From: Tolypothrix tenuis PCC 7101
GTDB taxonomy: Bacteria > Cyanobacteriota > Cyanobacteriia > Cyanobacteriales > Nostocaceae
Direction of reading: 5' to 3'
Assembly: GCF_002368295.1 (NCBI RefSeq)
Contig: NZ_AP018248.1
Span: 7,465,326-7,529,325, forward strand
DNA length: 64,000 nt
The position numbers and the translations under genes were made by a program. This document shows positions 1-9,535 of the stretch, one piece after another; within the stretch, counting starts at the first letter, position 1, and every line of letters starts with the position of its first letter. The notes beneath the pieces were generated by a model that was given only the letters and a program-made list of their open reading frames with translations, made no database searches and was not told where the DNA came from.

Positions 1-180
1 TTGGGAAAAGGGGAATGGGGAATGGGGATTGGGGAATGGGGAATGGGGATTGGGGATTGGGGATTGGGAAAGAAAAACCTTTAACCCTTAACCTTTAACC
101 TTTTCCCCTTAACTGTGGGGAATGGGAAAGAAAAAACCTTTAACCCTTAACCTTTAACCTTTTCCCCTTAACCGTGTAGT
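1..180. repeat. STRR array with a 58-bp tandem duplication
   Basis: Tandem GGGGAAT/GGGGATT heptamers fill about 1-70. They are followed by two nearly identical units of about 58 bp (61-117 and 119-176) carrying CCTTTAACCC-type motifs and ending CTTAACTGTG or CTTAACCGTG. The second runs into GTAGTATTG, which resembles the conserved end CTTAACCGACAAGTATTG of other dispersed copies in this window. No coding potential. Confidence 0.8.
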
Positions 181-222
181 ATTGCGATGTCCCTCAATAA
201 GTAATTGTCTTTGAGTGCACTT

Positions 223-1401
223 ATGTCCCAAGCTGTTTCTCCTCCTACAACCAAGCCTAGCAATCCTTTCTTCTCCTCTGGCCCCTGTTCTAAGCGTCCC
301 GGTTGGTCTGTTTCGCAACTAGAAAACGCCTGTGTTGGTCGTTCTCACCGTTCTAAAGATGGTAAAGCGAAATTAGCCGCAGTCATTGAACGTTCTAAGC
401 AAATCCTCGGTGTTCCGGCTGATTACCGCTTGGGTATTGTTCCCGCTTCTGATACGGGTGCAGTGGAGATGGCTTTGTGGTCACTTTTAGGACACAAACC
501 CCTAGATATCCTGGCTTGGGAAAGCTTTGGTCAGGAATGGGTAAAAGATGTTACCGATGAATTAAAGTTAGCTGATACTCGCCTGATTAAAGCACCTTAT
601 GGTAGTTTGCCAGATTTAAGCTCTGTTGATTTTAGCCATGATGTCGTGTTTTTGTGGAATGGCACAACCTCTGGTGTGAGAGTGCCAAATGGTGATTGGA
701 TTCCAGATAATCGCGAAGGTTTGACTATTTGCGATGCAACATCCGCAGTATTTGCAATGGATATACCCTGGAATAAATTGGATGTTGTGACTTATTCCTG
801 GCAAAAAGTCTTAGGTGGCGAAGCACAGCATGGTGTGATTGTACTTTCACCCCGCGCTGTAGAACGCCTGGAAACTTATAAACCAGCTTGGCCTTTACCT
901 AAACTCTTCCGGATGTCCCAAAAAGGCAAGCTAATTGAAGGTATTTTCCAAGGTGATACCATCAACACCCCATCAATGTTGTGTGTAGAAGATGCTCTAG
1001 ATGGTTTAATTTGGGCAGAAAGCATTGGCGGACTACCTGGTTTAATTAAGCGTAGTCAAGCTAACTTAAACGCGATCGCAAAATGGGTAGAGAAAAGCGA
1101 TTGGGCTGGCTTTTTGGCAGAGAACTCAGAAATTCGCTCTTGTACTTCCATTTGTTTGAAAATAACTGATTCTTGGTTTACTAGCCAAACTCCAGAAGCA
1201 CAAGCAAAATGTGCTACTCAATTAGCCAAACTCCTAGAAAAGGAGAAAGTAGCGTATGATATCGGCGCTTACCGTGCAGCACCCCCAGGATTACGAATTT
1301 GGGGAGGCGCAACAGTAGAAACCGCAGATATTGAAGCACTGCTTCCTTGGTTAGATTGGGCTTACAGTACAGTTAAAGCTGAGTTGGCGGCTGTGGTTTA
1401 G
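223..1401 (+). CDS. serC: Phosphoserine aminotransferase (SerC-like, long form)
   Basis: PLP-dependent fold-type I aminotransferase expected to convert 3-phosphohydroxypyruvate and glutamate to phosphoserine in serine synthesis in the cytosol. The N-terminal motif [15 protein letters not shown] and the segment [15 protein letters not shown], with the presumed Schiff-base lysine near residue 195, match the longer SerC branch seen in cyanobacteria, alphaproteobacteria and methanogens; about 390 aa is the usual length there. The frame stays open to a TTG at 205, but the ATG at 223 (MSQAVSPP) is the more natural start; no clear Shine-Dalgarno is seen for either. It is a single gene, with STRR sequence on both sides and a convergent TPR gene downstream. 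Confidence 0.85.
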   Translation: MSQAVSPPTTKPSNPFFSSGPCSKRPGWSVSQLENACVGRSHRSKDGKAKLAAVIERSKQILGVPADYRLGIVPASDTGAVEMALWSLLGHKPLDILAWESFGQEWVKDVTDELKLADTRLIKAPYGSLPDLSSVDFSHDVVFLWNGTTSGVRVPNGDWIPDNREGLTICDATSAVFAMDIPWNKLDVVTYSWQKVLGGEAQHGVIVLSPRAVERLETYKPAWPLPKLFRMSQKGKLIEGIFQGDTINTPSMLCVEDALDGLIWAESIGGLPGLIKRSQANLNAIAKWVEKSDWAGFLAENSEIRSCTSICLKITDSWFTSQTPEAQAKCATQLAKLLEKEKVAYDIGAYRAAPPGLRIWGGATVETADIEALLPWLDWAYSTVKAELAAVV

Positions 1402-1404
1402 AGA

Positions 1405-1459
1405 ATTGGGCATGGGGCATTGGGCATTGGGCATTGGGCATTGGGCATTGGGCATTGGG
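1405..1459. repeat. STRR, (GGGCATT)n
   Basis: About seven tandem copies of the heptamer GGGCATT directly after the serC stop codon, followed by CT-rich sequence (CTCCCTGCTCCCTGC). A short open frame crosses it only because the repeat lacks stops. Confidence 0.9.
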
Positions 1460-1536
1460 AGTTTGTCATTAATTATTTCTCCCCCTGCTCCCTGCTCCCT
1501 GCCCCCTTGCTTTTTCCAGCCCCCCTCATCTCCTTT

Positions 1537-2439
1537 TTAAACAAATTCCGAGGCGGCGGGTATTTGCTTTTGCATTGTCTGGAGTATTTTTACAGCCTTT
1601 TCATAGGCTAGCTGTTCGCCTGTGTAACCAAAAAACTCTGATGCTTTTTGTAAATCAGCGATCGCTCCTTGATAATATCCCAGTTGATAGCGGGCTACTC
1701 CACGGTTAACATAAGCCATACCATTACTAGGATTAAGGCGGATAACTTTGGAGAAATCACGCAATGCGCCAAAGTTATCTCCTTTTTTACCGCAAGCACA
1801 ACCTCGGTTAAAGTAGGCTCTGTAATCGTTACCATCAAGTTGAATTGCTTTACTAAAATCGGTCATAGCGCCTTCATAATCAAGCAACTGTAACCGTGCT
1901 AAACCTCTGTCATTGTATATATCTGCAAGCAGTAAATTTGCAGAGGGGGGAATTTGGCTGAGGGCTAAATTATAATCAACTATCGCCTCTAAATTATGGT
2001 CTGTGGCTGCATAGGCGAGAGCAATATTATAGTAAGCTCGAAAATCAGCAGGTTTAAGTGCGATCGCTCGTTGATAATCGGCAATAGCGGAGAGATAATC
2101 TTGTTGTCTGTAGTTTGCCAACCCGCGATTAATATAAGCCTCAGCGTTGTCTGGTGAAAGATTTATTGCTTGCGTACAATCTACAAGACAGCGATCGCTA
2201 TAAGCTTCCCCCAAATCTTTTTGCCCTAAATTATTTTGCAGTTGAATTGCTTGATTGAAATCCGCGATCGCTTCTTCGTAATGACTATGGCTAATTTGAT
2301 CTACACCCTGCTGCAAAAATTCCCGCGCAGTAGTTGGAGTGTGATTTAAAACTGAAGCGTTAGCCGTATGAGTCGAAAAAGTAAAAGCAAAAACTGCGAT
2401 CGTACTGAAAAGTAATCGCCAAAAATAAATCATAAGCAA
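1537..2439 (-). CDS. Secreted/periplasmic tetratricopeptide repeat protein
   Basis: The N-terminus (about residues 1-28) is hydrophobic and ends THTANAS, consistent with a cleaved signal peptide. From about residue 40 there are five to six TPR units with the usual W/Y-G-A-A-Y/F-A-P spacing, for example YEEAIADFNQAIQLQ, YLSAIADYQRAIALKP, YEGAMTDFSKAIQLD and YQGAIADLQKASEFF. TPRs form a helical superhelix that binds proteins, so this is probably a scaffold in the periplasm or thylakoid lumen; no partner can be named. In one unit the sequence GQKDLGEAYSDRCLVDCTQAINL is slightly irregular, as if part of a repeat was lost. It converges on serC. The family is common in Nostocales, and no specific function is inferred. 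Confidence 0.8.
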   Translation of the reverse strand: MLMIYFWRLLFSTIAVFAFTFSTHTANASVLNHTPTTAREFLQQGVDQISHSHYEEAIADFNQAIQLQNNLGQKDLGEAYSDRCLVDCTQAINLSPDNAEAYINRGLANYRQQDYLSAIADYQRAIALKPADFRAYYNIALAYAATDHNLEAIVDYNLALSQIPPSANLLLADIYNDRGLARLQLLDYEGAMTDFSKAIQLDGNDYRAYFNRGCACGKKGDNFGALRDFSKVIRLNPSNGMAYVNRGVARYQLGYYQGAIADLQKASEFFGYTGEQLAYEKAVKILQTMQKQIPAASEFV

Positions 2440-2535
2440 TACATTTGAGTAAATAATTACTAATTCGTAATTCGTAATTCGTAATTAATCTATTGATCGC
2501 GTCTCCACAACCCCAAATTCATGACGAAAAATTCT

Positions 2536-2645
2536 TAACCAAACCCCAATACTTGTCGGTTAAGGGGGAAAGGGGAAGGGGAAAAGGGGCAAGAAAAAAC
2601 CTTTAACCCTTACCCTTTCACCTTTTCCCCAAACCAAATTCCGAG
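2536..2645 (-). repeat. Dispersed STRR element with CTTAACCGACAAGTATTG end
   Basis: On the minus strand it reads TTTGGTTTGGGGAAAAGG, then AGGGTTAAAGGTTTTTTCTT, a C/T-rich arm, and CTTAACCGACAAGTATTG. The same layout recurs near 10850-11126 (interrupted), 60262-60364 and 63266-63346. The two arms are partly self-complementary. Confidence 0.65.
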
Positions 2646-2736
2646 TTGAAAATCCTTAACCGAGCAGTATTGAACCAAACCCTATTACCAGTGTTGTAGT
2701 AGCGTGTCTAGACTAAAATAGTGCATTATTCAAACT

Positions 2737-2791
2737 CTTGTGGGATGGGCATCTTGCCCGTACTGGGCGGACAAGATGTCCACCCCACAAG
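2737..2791. repeat. Stem-loop repeat
   Basis: CTTGTGGGATGGGCATCTTG and its imperfect inverse ending CACCCCACAAG face each other around TACTGGG. This is a near-palindromic hairpin of a type widely dispersed in filamentous cyanobacteria. It does not abut a gene end closely enough to be called a terminator. Confidence 0.7.
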
Positions 2792-3283
2792 AAAATTATA
2801 TTGCCACATTTGAGCCTTGCCACGCCAGTAGAGTGTATTAGGCGTAAGCCGTAACGCACCACAAACTCTAGGAAAGCTGCGTCATGCTTATTTCAACAAT
2901 CAAATATGAGTCCCTATATTAATTACGAATTACAGCATTTTCCAGGTCAATGAAGTACAAGGGTCTTGCAGATTCTTTTTGCCCTCCTAAAATAATCTGT
3001 ACCTCAATCTTTTGTTCTCTGCTGTATAAATTACTAATTATTTGAATAATTTTAGTATTGCTACAATTAAGCGGGACAAAAAGCCCCGCTAATGAACGAA
3101 TTTAGTCAACTAAAAGATGCAAGATGAAGTGAAAATTATTACAAGCTGAATAGAATATTAGGTGAAAAAATCAGGTTTTTTCGTGATGATGATCCTATTC
3201 CCTCATAAATGGAGTAATTTCATACGTCAGACTTCATACTTTCAACTTTAGCTGTCAGTCTACCTCTAGAGTTGAGTTAATAC

Positions 3284-3625
3284 TTAACTTTTTTTCCAGC
3301 CTTTATCTGCACTTTCAAGTACGTAAGCAGCTACGTCTTCAATTTGGTTAGCCTTTAAACGTCCTTTGAAAGCAGGCATAGCATTTTTACCATTTGTCAC
3401 TTGCGCGATGATGGCATCGGCGGAGTACATACCGTATTTTTCTAAAGCATCTTTCTGCAAGTTTTTATTGGCTTGAACCAAATTTTTTCCACCTGCATGA
3501 CAAGAAGCACAATTAGCACTAAATACCTTGGCTCCACTAGCACTATCTGCTGCTAAAGCTGGTTTACTGAAGGCAAAAGTGAAGATTGCTATGCCTAACA
3601 GTACTATTGAAAAAAACTTCTTCAT
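3284..3625 (-). CDS. petJ: Cytochrome c6 (soluble cytochrome c553) precursor
   Basis: Soluble c-type cytochrome of the thylakoid lumen that carries electrons from cytochrome b6f to photosystem I, replacing plastocyanin, and also to terminal oxidase. Residues 1-25 are a Sec signal peptide ending KPALA before [10 protein letters not shown]. The haem attachment site is CASCH (Cys39, Cys42, His43). The distal axial ligand is Met83 in NAMPAFKG, and the conserved C-terminal Trp110 is present. Mature length of about 88 aa is normal. The ATG is preceded by GAGG at good spacing (minus strand GAGGAAACACGAAATG). It is monocistronic, and the roughly 200 bp upstream must hold its promoter; copper control is known for the family but not visible here. 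Confidence 0.95.
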   Translation of the reverse strand: MKKFFSIVLLGIAIFTFAFSKPALAADSASGAKVFSANCASCHAGGKNLVQANKNLQKDALEKYGMYSADAIIAQVTNGKNAMPAFKGRLKANQIEDVAAYVLESADKGWKKS

Positions 3626-3835
3626 TTCGTGTTTCCTCTACAACCAAAGCGTATTCGGCGCTATTTCCTTCATATTTTCAGATGAGCAAAGATCCTACGT
3701 CAATAGACAGGCTGTCATACTTCGCTGTAATCCTTTACCAGCTTAGGTTTCCAGTTTTTTTTGTTAATTAACTGCTGATACAAATTATTGTCAAAATAGT
3801 GAAGAATTGTTAATTTTTTCTCCATTATTTTACCT

Positions 3836-4339
3836 TTATGAGATATTGTATCTTGCCGCTAACTGTGCCATTGATTTTTCAGTAACGCGACAAATTCGCC
3901 AATCTTCTAAAATATCAGCCCCCATACTGCGATAAAATTTTTGTGCAGGTTCATTCCAATCCAAAACGCTCCATTCTAACCTGCCAAAATTTTGTTCAAC
4001 AGCTATTTGGGCTAATTTAGATAACAGAGCTTTACCTATTCCTTGACGGCGATATTCAGGGACAACAAACAAGTCTTCTAAATAGATACCTGGCTTAGTC
4101 AAGAATGTTGAATAATTGTAAAAAAATAGGGCAAAACCTACAGCTTGCCCTGCATATTCTGCTAAAATTGCCTGCACAAATTTGGGAGAGCCAAATAAAT
4201 GCTCTTGCAATGCGATCGCACTACCAGTCACAGCATGAGAAAGTTTCTCATACTCAGCCAGCTGCTGAATTAAGCCAAACAAAGTATCGCAGTCAGCAGG
4301 TTCGGCAAAACGCAAAGTTAAATTGTTACCCAAGGTCAT
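3836..4339 (-). CDS. GNAT-family N-acetyltransferase
   Basis: A 167-residue GCN5-related N-acetyltransferase. It begins MTLGNNLTLRFAEPADCDTL, typical of strand beta-1 and helix 1. The acetyl-CoA pyrophosphate loop is seen as VVPEYRRQGIGKALL (R-x-x-G-x-G), followed by the late motif DWNEPAQKFYRSMGA. It resembles the diamine/thialysine acetyltransferase-like branch (LFVVPEYRRQGIG, EWSVLDWNEPA), but the substrate cannot be fixed. The frame is open another 33 codons upstream, but that part translates the STRR into PFPITHYPFPITHY, so the start at 4339 is preferred. It lies immediately downstream of the STRR that follows the sigma factor gene. Confidence 0.85.
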   Translation of the reverse strand: MTLGNNLTLRFAEPADCDTLFGLIQQLAEYEKLSHAVTGSAIALQEHLFGSPKFVQAILAEYAGQAVGFALFFYNYSTFLTKPGIYLEDLFVVPEYRRQGIGKALLSKLAQIAVEQNFGRLEWSVLDWNEPAQKFYRSMGADILEDWRICRVTEKSMAQLAARYNIS

Positions 4340-4378
4340 TAGTCCATAGTCTATAGAGATAGTCCATAGTCTATAGCT

Positions 4379-4515
4379 AATGGGGTAATGGGTAATGGGG
4401 AATGGGTAATGGGTAATGGGGAATGGGTAATGGTACAAATGACCCTTGACCCTTGACCTTTGACCCTTGACCTTTGACCCTTGACCTTTGACCCTTGACC
4501 CTTGACCTTTGACCC
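4379..4515. repeat. Two adjoining STRR arrays
   Basis: GGGTAAT/GGGGAAT heptamers run to about 4435. A second array of alternating GACCCTT and GACCTTT heptamers (about 4441-4513) runs to the stop codon of the sigma factor gene. Two different STRR families are joined end to end. Confidence 0.9.
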
Positions 4516-5649
4516 TTAAATCAACCAGCCTTTCAACCGCTTGGCTATATGTGGACGGCGTAATTTTCGCATGGCTTTACTTTGAATTTGGCGCACTCGT
4601 TCGCGGGAGAGGTTGAACATATTGCCAACTTCTTCTAAAGTGCAGGGTTCGCTGGTGGTTAAGCCGTAACGCAGAGAAATTACGTCCTTTTCTCTGGGGG
4701 TTAAAACATCACCCAAAACTTCCCAAATCTCCTGACGCATCATGTTTTCATTCATTTTTGCTTCGGGAGATTGGTTATCTTCATCTTCTAGCAAATCCAT
4801 CAATTCCGTGTCTTCTTCTTTACCTACACGGTGGTTGAGGGAAAGTGCTTGTCGCCGCAGTTGTTGTAATTGGCGTAGTTGCTGCACATTCATTTCCAAA
4901 GCTTCTGCCATTTCTGCTTCGGAAGGATTGCGCGATAATTTTTGTTTGAGTTCGCGTTGTGCTTTTTTGAGTTTATTAAGTTTTTCAACTATATGGATTG
5001 GTAAGCGGATTGTGCGTGCATCATTAGCGATCGCTCTAGTAATCGCTTGTCTAATCCACCAGTAGGCGTATGTGGAAAATTTATATCCTTTATCTGGATC
5101 AAATTTTTCTGTAGCGCGGTTTAAACCCATTGCGCCTTCTTGGATTAAATCTAGAAAAGGCACTCCGCGATTAAGATATCTTTTAGCAATGGAGACGACT
5201 AACCGCAGGTTTGAGCGAATCATTTTACGTTTCGCTACTCTACCTTGATATAAGCGACTTTCTAGCTGCTTTTCTGTCATATCGAACTCGGCAGCTATTT
5301 GTGCTTTGGTCGGTTGTTGTCCTAAGCTGGAGTATAATTCCTCTTGCTTTTCGCGAAATTCTTCTAAAAATCTGACCCTATTTGCTAATTCCACTTCTTC
5401 TTCGGCTTTTAGCAAGGGATAGCGCGCCATTTCCTTAAAAAATGCGCCCACAGCATCATCATGCTCGGTTTTATTGTATCCCGAAGGGCGGGCTGCCGCC
5501 ATCTCATCGCCATCGCGTTCCTCAGATTCCAGTGGTTCTGGAATTGGGGAATCTTCTTCTGCCACTGCTTCTAAAATTTCAAATGATTGTTCTTCATTTT
5601 CAGCAGCATTCTCCAGTAGTTCCATTGTTCCCAATTGAGCAATATTCAT
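4516..5649 (-). CDS. sigC: Group 2 RNA polymerase sigma factor (SigC-like)
   Basis: A sigma70-family factor of 377 aa, within the size of cyanobacterial group 2 sigmas (non-essential alternatives to SigA that bind similar promoters). Region 1.2 is AVGAFFKEMARYPLLKAEEE. Region 2 contains RLVVSIAKRY, FLDLIQEGAMGLNRA, then KGYKFSTYAYWWIRQAITRA (2.3-2.4). Region 3 contains RLPIHIVEKLNKLKK, and region 4 ends TLEEVGNMFNLSRERVRQIQ. The acidic N-terminus (residues 10-60) is short compared with SigA region 1.1. The ATG has AAGGA seven bases upstream. Assignment to SigC rather than SigB, SigD or SigE rests on memory of the region 1.2 wording and is uncertain; membership in group 2 is firm. Confidence 0.8.
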   Translation of the reverse strand: MNIAQLGTMELLENAAENEEQSFEILEAVAEEDSPIPEPLESEERDGDEMAAARPSGYNKTEHDDAVGAFFKEMARYPLLKAEEEVELANRVRFLEEFREKQEELYSSLGQQPTKAQIAAEFDMTEKQLESRLYQGRVAKRKMIRSNLRLVVSIAKRYLNRGVPFLDLIQEGAMGLNRATEKFDPDKGYKFSTYAYWWIRQAITRAIANDARTIRLPIHIVEKLNKLKKAQRELKQKLSRNPSEAEMAEALEMNVQQLRQLQQLRRQALSLNHRVGKEEDTELMDLLEDEDNQSPEAKMNENMMRQEIWEVLGDVLTPREKDVISLRYGLTTSEPCTLEEVGNMFNLSRERVRQIQSKAMRKLRRPHIAKRLKGWLI

Positions 5650-6479
5650 AACTTTCCTTTAGGGATTGTTGCTTTGTTTGGTACATATTTCAGTGACAGC
5701 TGCTTGCTTGAGGCTTGGTAGTTTCCCTAAGGGACAAATGCACACGTCCGGTAGCAAAACGCAAGTTTATGCTAATTTCTCATTAGAAGTTAGAATCATT
5801 GTCTAGCTGTCATTCTTAAGTTCCTGCTAGATAGATATCATCACAAATACTGGCCTATGCACCCACCAACTTTCTCCTCAGCTCCCCCAACCATATATTC
5901 CTCATTCTTTTCTCGATCACCAAATATGTCAAATGCCCTCAAACTTTCTCAACCTGAACTCATATAAATTTTGCAGCTTGGCATTCCCAAATCTTAAATT
6001 TTTATGTAATTTTACAGTTATTTTTATAAGGTTGGGAGTCATTGCCAAAATGTAAATTTTACGGCTGAGTTTTAACTTGTTGACAAATTTTGTGGGCGAT
6101 ACAAAATTAGCAATTTAAAATGCGGAAATTTTGTGTTTGATTTGTATAAAAGCATCTCATATATATAAACGAGCTAATATCTATCAATAGGGTGAAAATT
6201 CGATACCCTCTTTAGTAGATATAACTACTGTTTAGAAAATTGCAGATGAAACGCTTCTTTTAGGTGTGGGGAGTAGCGAATATTTATGGCATCTATAGTT
6301 GAGGTGAAATAGGCAAGTGAATTACATAAGAGGAAACTTACCAAGTCTTCTGCGGGATAAAAGTATTGCGATTTACAGTTTATGCCTACAAAATCAAAAA
6401 GTTAAATTCTTTGGTAGAAGTTAACTTTTGTCAAACTAGATTAAAGGCATAGAAAAATCTATCTATTAACACACAACAT
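5650..6479. other. Divergent promoter region sigma factor / priA
   Basis: About 830 bp between divergent genes, strongly AT-rich from 5930 onward. The short inverted pair AGGGT/ACCCT (6189-6213) is the only symmetry noticed. No ORF, repeat family or RNA gene is supported. It is long enough to hold promoters for both genes and a long leader. Confidence 0.5.
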
Positions 6480-9140
6480 ATGTATATTGATGGCGTAAAT
6501 TTATCCCATTTGGTAGTTAATGAACCTGGGATGTCATATCAATCACATACAGATATTAATCCGTGCATTGAAGTCCTGGCAGACTATCCCATTAACCTAA
6601 CAGAAGGTGAAGGTGGAGAAAAACTGAGTGTATATCGAATACCTACAGGGTTAGAAGTACAACCTGGGGATATTGTATGTGTGCCCTTTATGTCACAAAA
6701 ACTCAGCGGAGTAGCCATTCGTAGACTGGCAAAACCTCCTGATGATTTACCTCTAGAAAAAATTAGGTATGTGGAAGATGTTATTCAGAAAAAATTATTC
6801 CGTGATACTTACTGGAATTTAATGGAAAGAGTATCACAATATTATTACGCACCACTAATACAAGTTATTCGTACTGCCTTACCACCAGGATTATTAGGAA
6901 AATCACAGCGTCGTATTCGCTTGACAGTAAAAGGTGCCGCAGTTTCTACTACGGTTAACAATAATGTATGGCTAGATTCGCCTTTAATGCGTACTGTTTA
7001 TCACCCTTACTATCATTTAGTGAAGTTATATTTACTCAATGAAATTGACAAAAATAATTTAATTAAAATCCTTGCACTCTTAAGTTTTAAATCTTCAGTA
7101 ATAAAAGTTACAAATAAAGATGCTAATAAAATTTTGTATATTCTGCAACAACAAGCTGAAGGAGATTATAGTTTTCGATACTTACAAAATCAAGTTCAAA
7201 AAGCATACCCAGCATTGCGTGAACTAATGCGGAGAGGGCTAATAGAAAGCTATTTAGAAACTCCCCGACAGATTCAACCTAAACTAGAAAAAGTTGTAAC
7301 ACTAGTGGGTAGTACGTTTGATACTAATTTAACAAATCGCCAACGAGAAGTCCTAGAAATATTGCGAAGACGTGGTGGTGAATTATTACACAGTGAATTA
7401 TTACAAAGTAGTAATACTAGCTCCTCTGTCTTAAAGGCGTTGGCAAACAAAGACTACATTATTATTGAAGAACGGGAAGTTTTACGCGCAGAAACAGGCC
7501 CAGAAATTAGAGGCGATCGCGCTAAATCTTTAACAGCAGATCAATCTCATGCTTTAGCTAGAATTCAAGCAATCGATGGATATGCTCAAGTGTTGTTGCA
7601 TGGGGTCACAGGTTCTGGTAAAACCGAAGTTTACCTGCAAGCGATCGCACCTTTATTACAAAAAGGTAAATCAGCCTTAGTTTTAGTCCCGGAAATTGGA
7701 CTGACACCCCAGCTAACGGATCGCTTCCGTGCCCGCTTTGGTAACAAAGTTAGCGTCTATCACAGCGCCCTCTCGGATGGAGAACGCTACGATACATGGC
7801 GGCAAATGCTCACAGGCGAACCGCAAGTAGTAATTGGTACACGCAGCGCCATTTTTGCGCCCTTACCCAATTTAGGTTTAATCATCTTAGATGAAGAACA
7901 CGACAGCAGCTTTAAACAAGATACCCCCATCCCCACCTACCATGCGCGCACCGTTGCTCAATGGCGCGCCGAAATCGAAAATTGTCCCTTAGTCTTAGGT
8001 TCTGCAACACCTTCCTTAGAAAGCTGGGTAAATTTCACCAAGGATGAAATCAGCACTCACTACTTAAGCCTCCCGGAACGCATCAACTCTCGCCCCTTAC
8101 CGCCCATAGAAATAGTAGATATGCGGCAAGAATTACAGGCGGGAAATCGTTCTATATTTAGTAGATCCCTACAAGCAGCTTTAAACGAACTGCAAGAAAA
8201 ACAACAACAGGGAATATTATTTATCCATCGCCGGGGACACAGTACCTTTGTCTCTTGTCGCAGTTGTGGCTATGTGTTGGAATGTCCCCACTGTGATGTA
8301 TCCCTAGCCTATCACCACACCGAAGACGGAGCGCCGCAACTTTTACGCTGTCATTATTGCAATTATGCGCGATCGCATCCGCAATTATGCCCCGATTGCG
8401 CTTCCCCTTACCTGAAATTTTTTGGTAGCGGTACTCAGCGTGTGGCGCAAGAATTATCACGCCAATTTCCGCAACTGAAATATATTCGCTTTGATAGCGA
8501 CACCACCCGCAACAAAGGCGCACATCGTACCCTCCTCACTCAGTTTGCGAATGGTGAAGCACATCTATTAGTTGGGACACAAATGCTGACTAAAGGTTTG
8601 GATTTACCACAGGTGACATTGGTGGGTGTTGTCGCGGCTGATGGATTGTTACATCTCTCAGATTATCGCGCCAGCGAACGAGCATTTCAAACCTTAACCC
8701 AAGTCGCCGGACGTGCGGGGAGAGGTGACGATCCTGGTAGAGTAATTATCCAAACTTACAACACAGAACATGAAGTAATTGAGTCAGTCAAGCATCACGA
8801 TTATCACACTTTTTCTGCTGCCGAACTGGAACAAAGACAAGCACTGAATTACCCTCCCTACGGCAGGTTAATTTTATTGCGTTTAAGCAGTTTAGATCCA
8901 ATTCAAGTACAAAATACTGCTCAGATCATCGCCACAGCATTAGGAACAGAAGACGGATTTGAAATTTTAGGGCCAGCACCAGCCAGCATTTTAAGAGTAG
9001 CTAATCGTTATCGCTGGCAAATCCTGATTAAATTTGCGCCAGATGATTTACCAAATTTACCAGATTGGGAACAAGTGCGATCGCTTTGCCCGGCTGCTGT
9101 AAGTTTGACTATAGATGTTGACCCGCTAAATATTATGTGA
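6480..9140 (+). CDS. priA: Primosomal protein N' (replication restart helicase PriA)
   Basis: Superfamily 2 3'-to-5' DNA helicase that recognises stalled forks and reloads the replisome. The N-terminal 3'-end-binding domain is present (VLADYPINLTEG, VQPGDIVCVPF). Motor motifs follow: Walker A HGVTGSGKTEVYLQ near residue 377, the DEAH-type box LDEEHDSSFKQD near residue 470, LGSATPSLESW (motif III) and QVAGRAGRGDDPG (motif VI). The zinc-binding Cys array lies between the helicase lobes (CRSCGYVLECPHC, CHYCNY, CPDC), eight cysteines in all. At 886 aa it is longer than E. coli PriA (about 730 aa); the extra length lies before the helicase core, around residues 140-330, and is usual in cyanobacteria. 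The ATG at 6480 was used; MSYQSHTD at 6531 is an alternative. Confidence 0.95.
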   Translation: MYIDGVNLSHLVVNEPGMSYQSHTDINPCIEVLADYPINLTEGEGGEKLSVYRIPTGLEVQPGDIVCVPFMSQKLSGVAIRRLAKPPDDLPLEKIRYVEDVIQKKLFRDTYWNLMERVSQYYYAPLIQVIRTALPPGLLGKSQRRIRLTVKGAAVSTTVNNNVWLDSPLMRTVYHPYYHLVKLYLLNEIDKNNLIKILALLSFKSSVIKVTNKDANKILYILQQQAEGDYSFRYLQNQVQKAYPALRELMRRGLIESYLETPRQIQPKLEKVVTLVGSTFDTNLTNRQREVLEILRRRGGELLHSELLQSSNTSSSVLKALANKDYIIIEEREVLRAETGPEIRGDRAKSLTADQSHALARIQAIDGYAQVLLHGVTGSGKTEVYLQAIAPLLQKGKSALVLVPEIGLTPQLTDRFRARFGNKVSVYHSALSDGERYDTWRQMLTGEPQVVIGTRSAIFAPLPNLGLIILDEEHDSSFKQDTPIPTYHARTVAQWRAEIENCPLVLGSATPSLESWVNFTKDEISTHYLSLPERINSRPLPPIEIVDMRQELQAGNRSIFSRSLQAALNELQEKQQQGILFIHRRGHSTFVSCRSCGYVLECPHCDVSLAYHHTEDGAPQLLRCHYCNYARSHPQLCPDCASPYLKFFGSGTQRVAQELSRQFPQLKYIRFDSDTTRNKGAHRTLLTQFANGEAHLLVGTQMLTKGLDLPQVTLVGVVAADGLLHLSDYRASERAFQTLTQVAGRAGRGDDPGRVIIQTYNTEHEVIESVKHHDYHTFSAAELEQRQALNYPPYGRLILLRLSSLDPIQVQNTAQIIATALGTEDGFEILGPAPASILRVANRYRWQILIKFAPDDLPNLPDWEQVRSLCPAAVSLTIDVDPLNIM

Positions 9141-9535
9141 TGCTGGGAAAATAAGTCCTATAAACCAATACAGTTCAGTTAAGAAAATTAATTGATCACA
9201 AAACTAAAAACCTAGTACCGCAAGGCGTAAATAAATAGACCATACCCTACGGGAAGCCGCTTTGCGTCTACAAAATCAACCAACCGCTTACTCTGTCTTA
9301 ATTTTGAATTTTGAATTTTGAATTTTGAATTCCGCCTTGCGTTACTAGTTACTCAACAAACAACCGAACAATCATTTTGGAGGGGGTTTGGGGGACGCAA
9401 CCGTCACCCAATCGGGGGTTTGGGGGAGAATCCCCCAATTGAGCTAGCTGTTTCCACAACTGACAAATCAATCACTAATGATCTTATTTGACCTATATTG
9501 TCCTATAAACTTTTGAGAGTTTCTTGATTTAATCT
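9141..9535. other. Intergenic region with dispersed repeats
   Basis: At 9215-9275 is the dispersed sequence CGTAAATAAATAG...ACCCTACGGGAAGCC...GCGTCTACAAA, also found in inverted form near 12470-12525. At 9300-9330 the heptamer TTTTGAA is repeated four times. At 9379-9435 GGAGGGGGTTTGGGGGA-type sequence occurs twice. No gene is supported. Confidence 0.6.

Larger units (their letters stand above)
2440..3283. other. Repeat-rich intergenic region between TPR gene and petJ
   Basis: It contains triplicated TAATTCG units (2460-2486), an STRR element in inverted orientation (2536-2645) and a stem-loop repeat at 2737-2791. There is also a fragment GTGTATTAGGCGTAAGCCGTAACGCACC (around 2830-2860; related sequence recurs near 63.4 kb), quoted here only for its position. 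The rest is AT-rich and no gene is supported. A petJ terminator could lie in 3050-3283 but no clear hairpin with a T-run is seen. Confidence 0.6.

Noticed and set aside
1420..1611. Open frame encoding MGIGHWALGIGHW
   Set aside because: It is the translation of the GGGCATT heptamer array and has no protein character.
4379..4515. Tandem repeats considered as a CRISPR array
   Set aside because: Units are 7 bp with no unique spacers and no cas genes nearby; they are STRRs.
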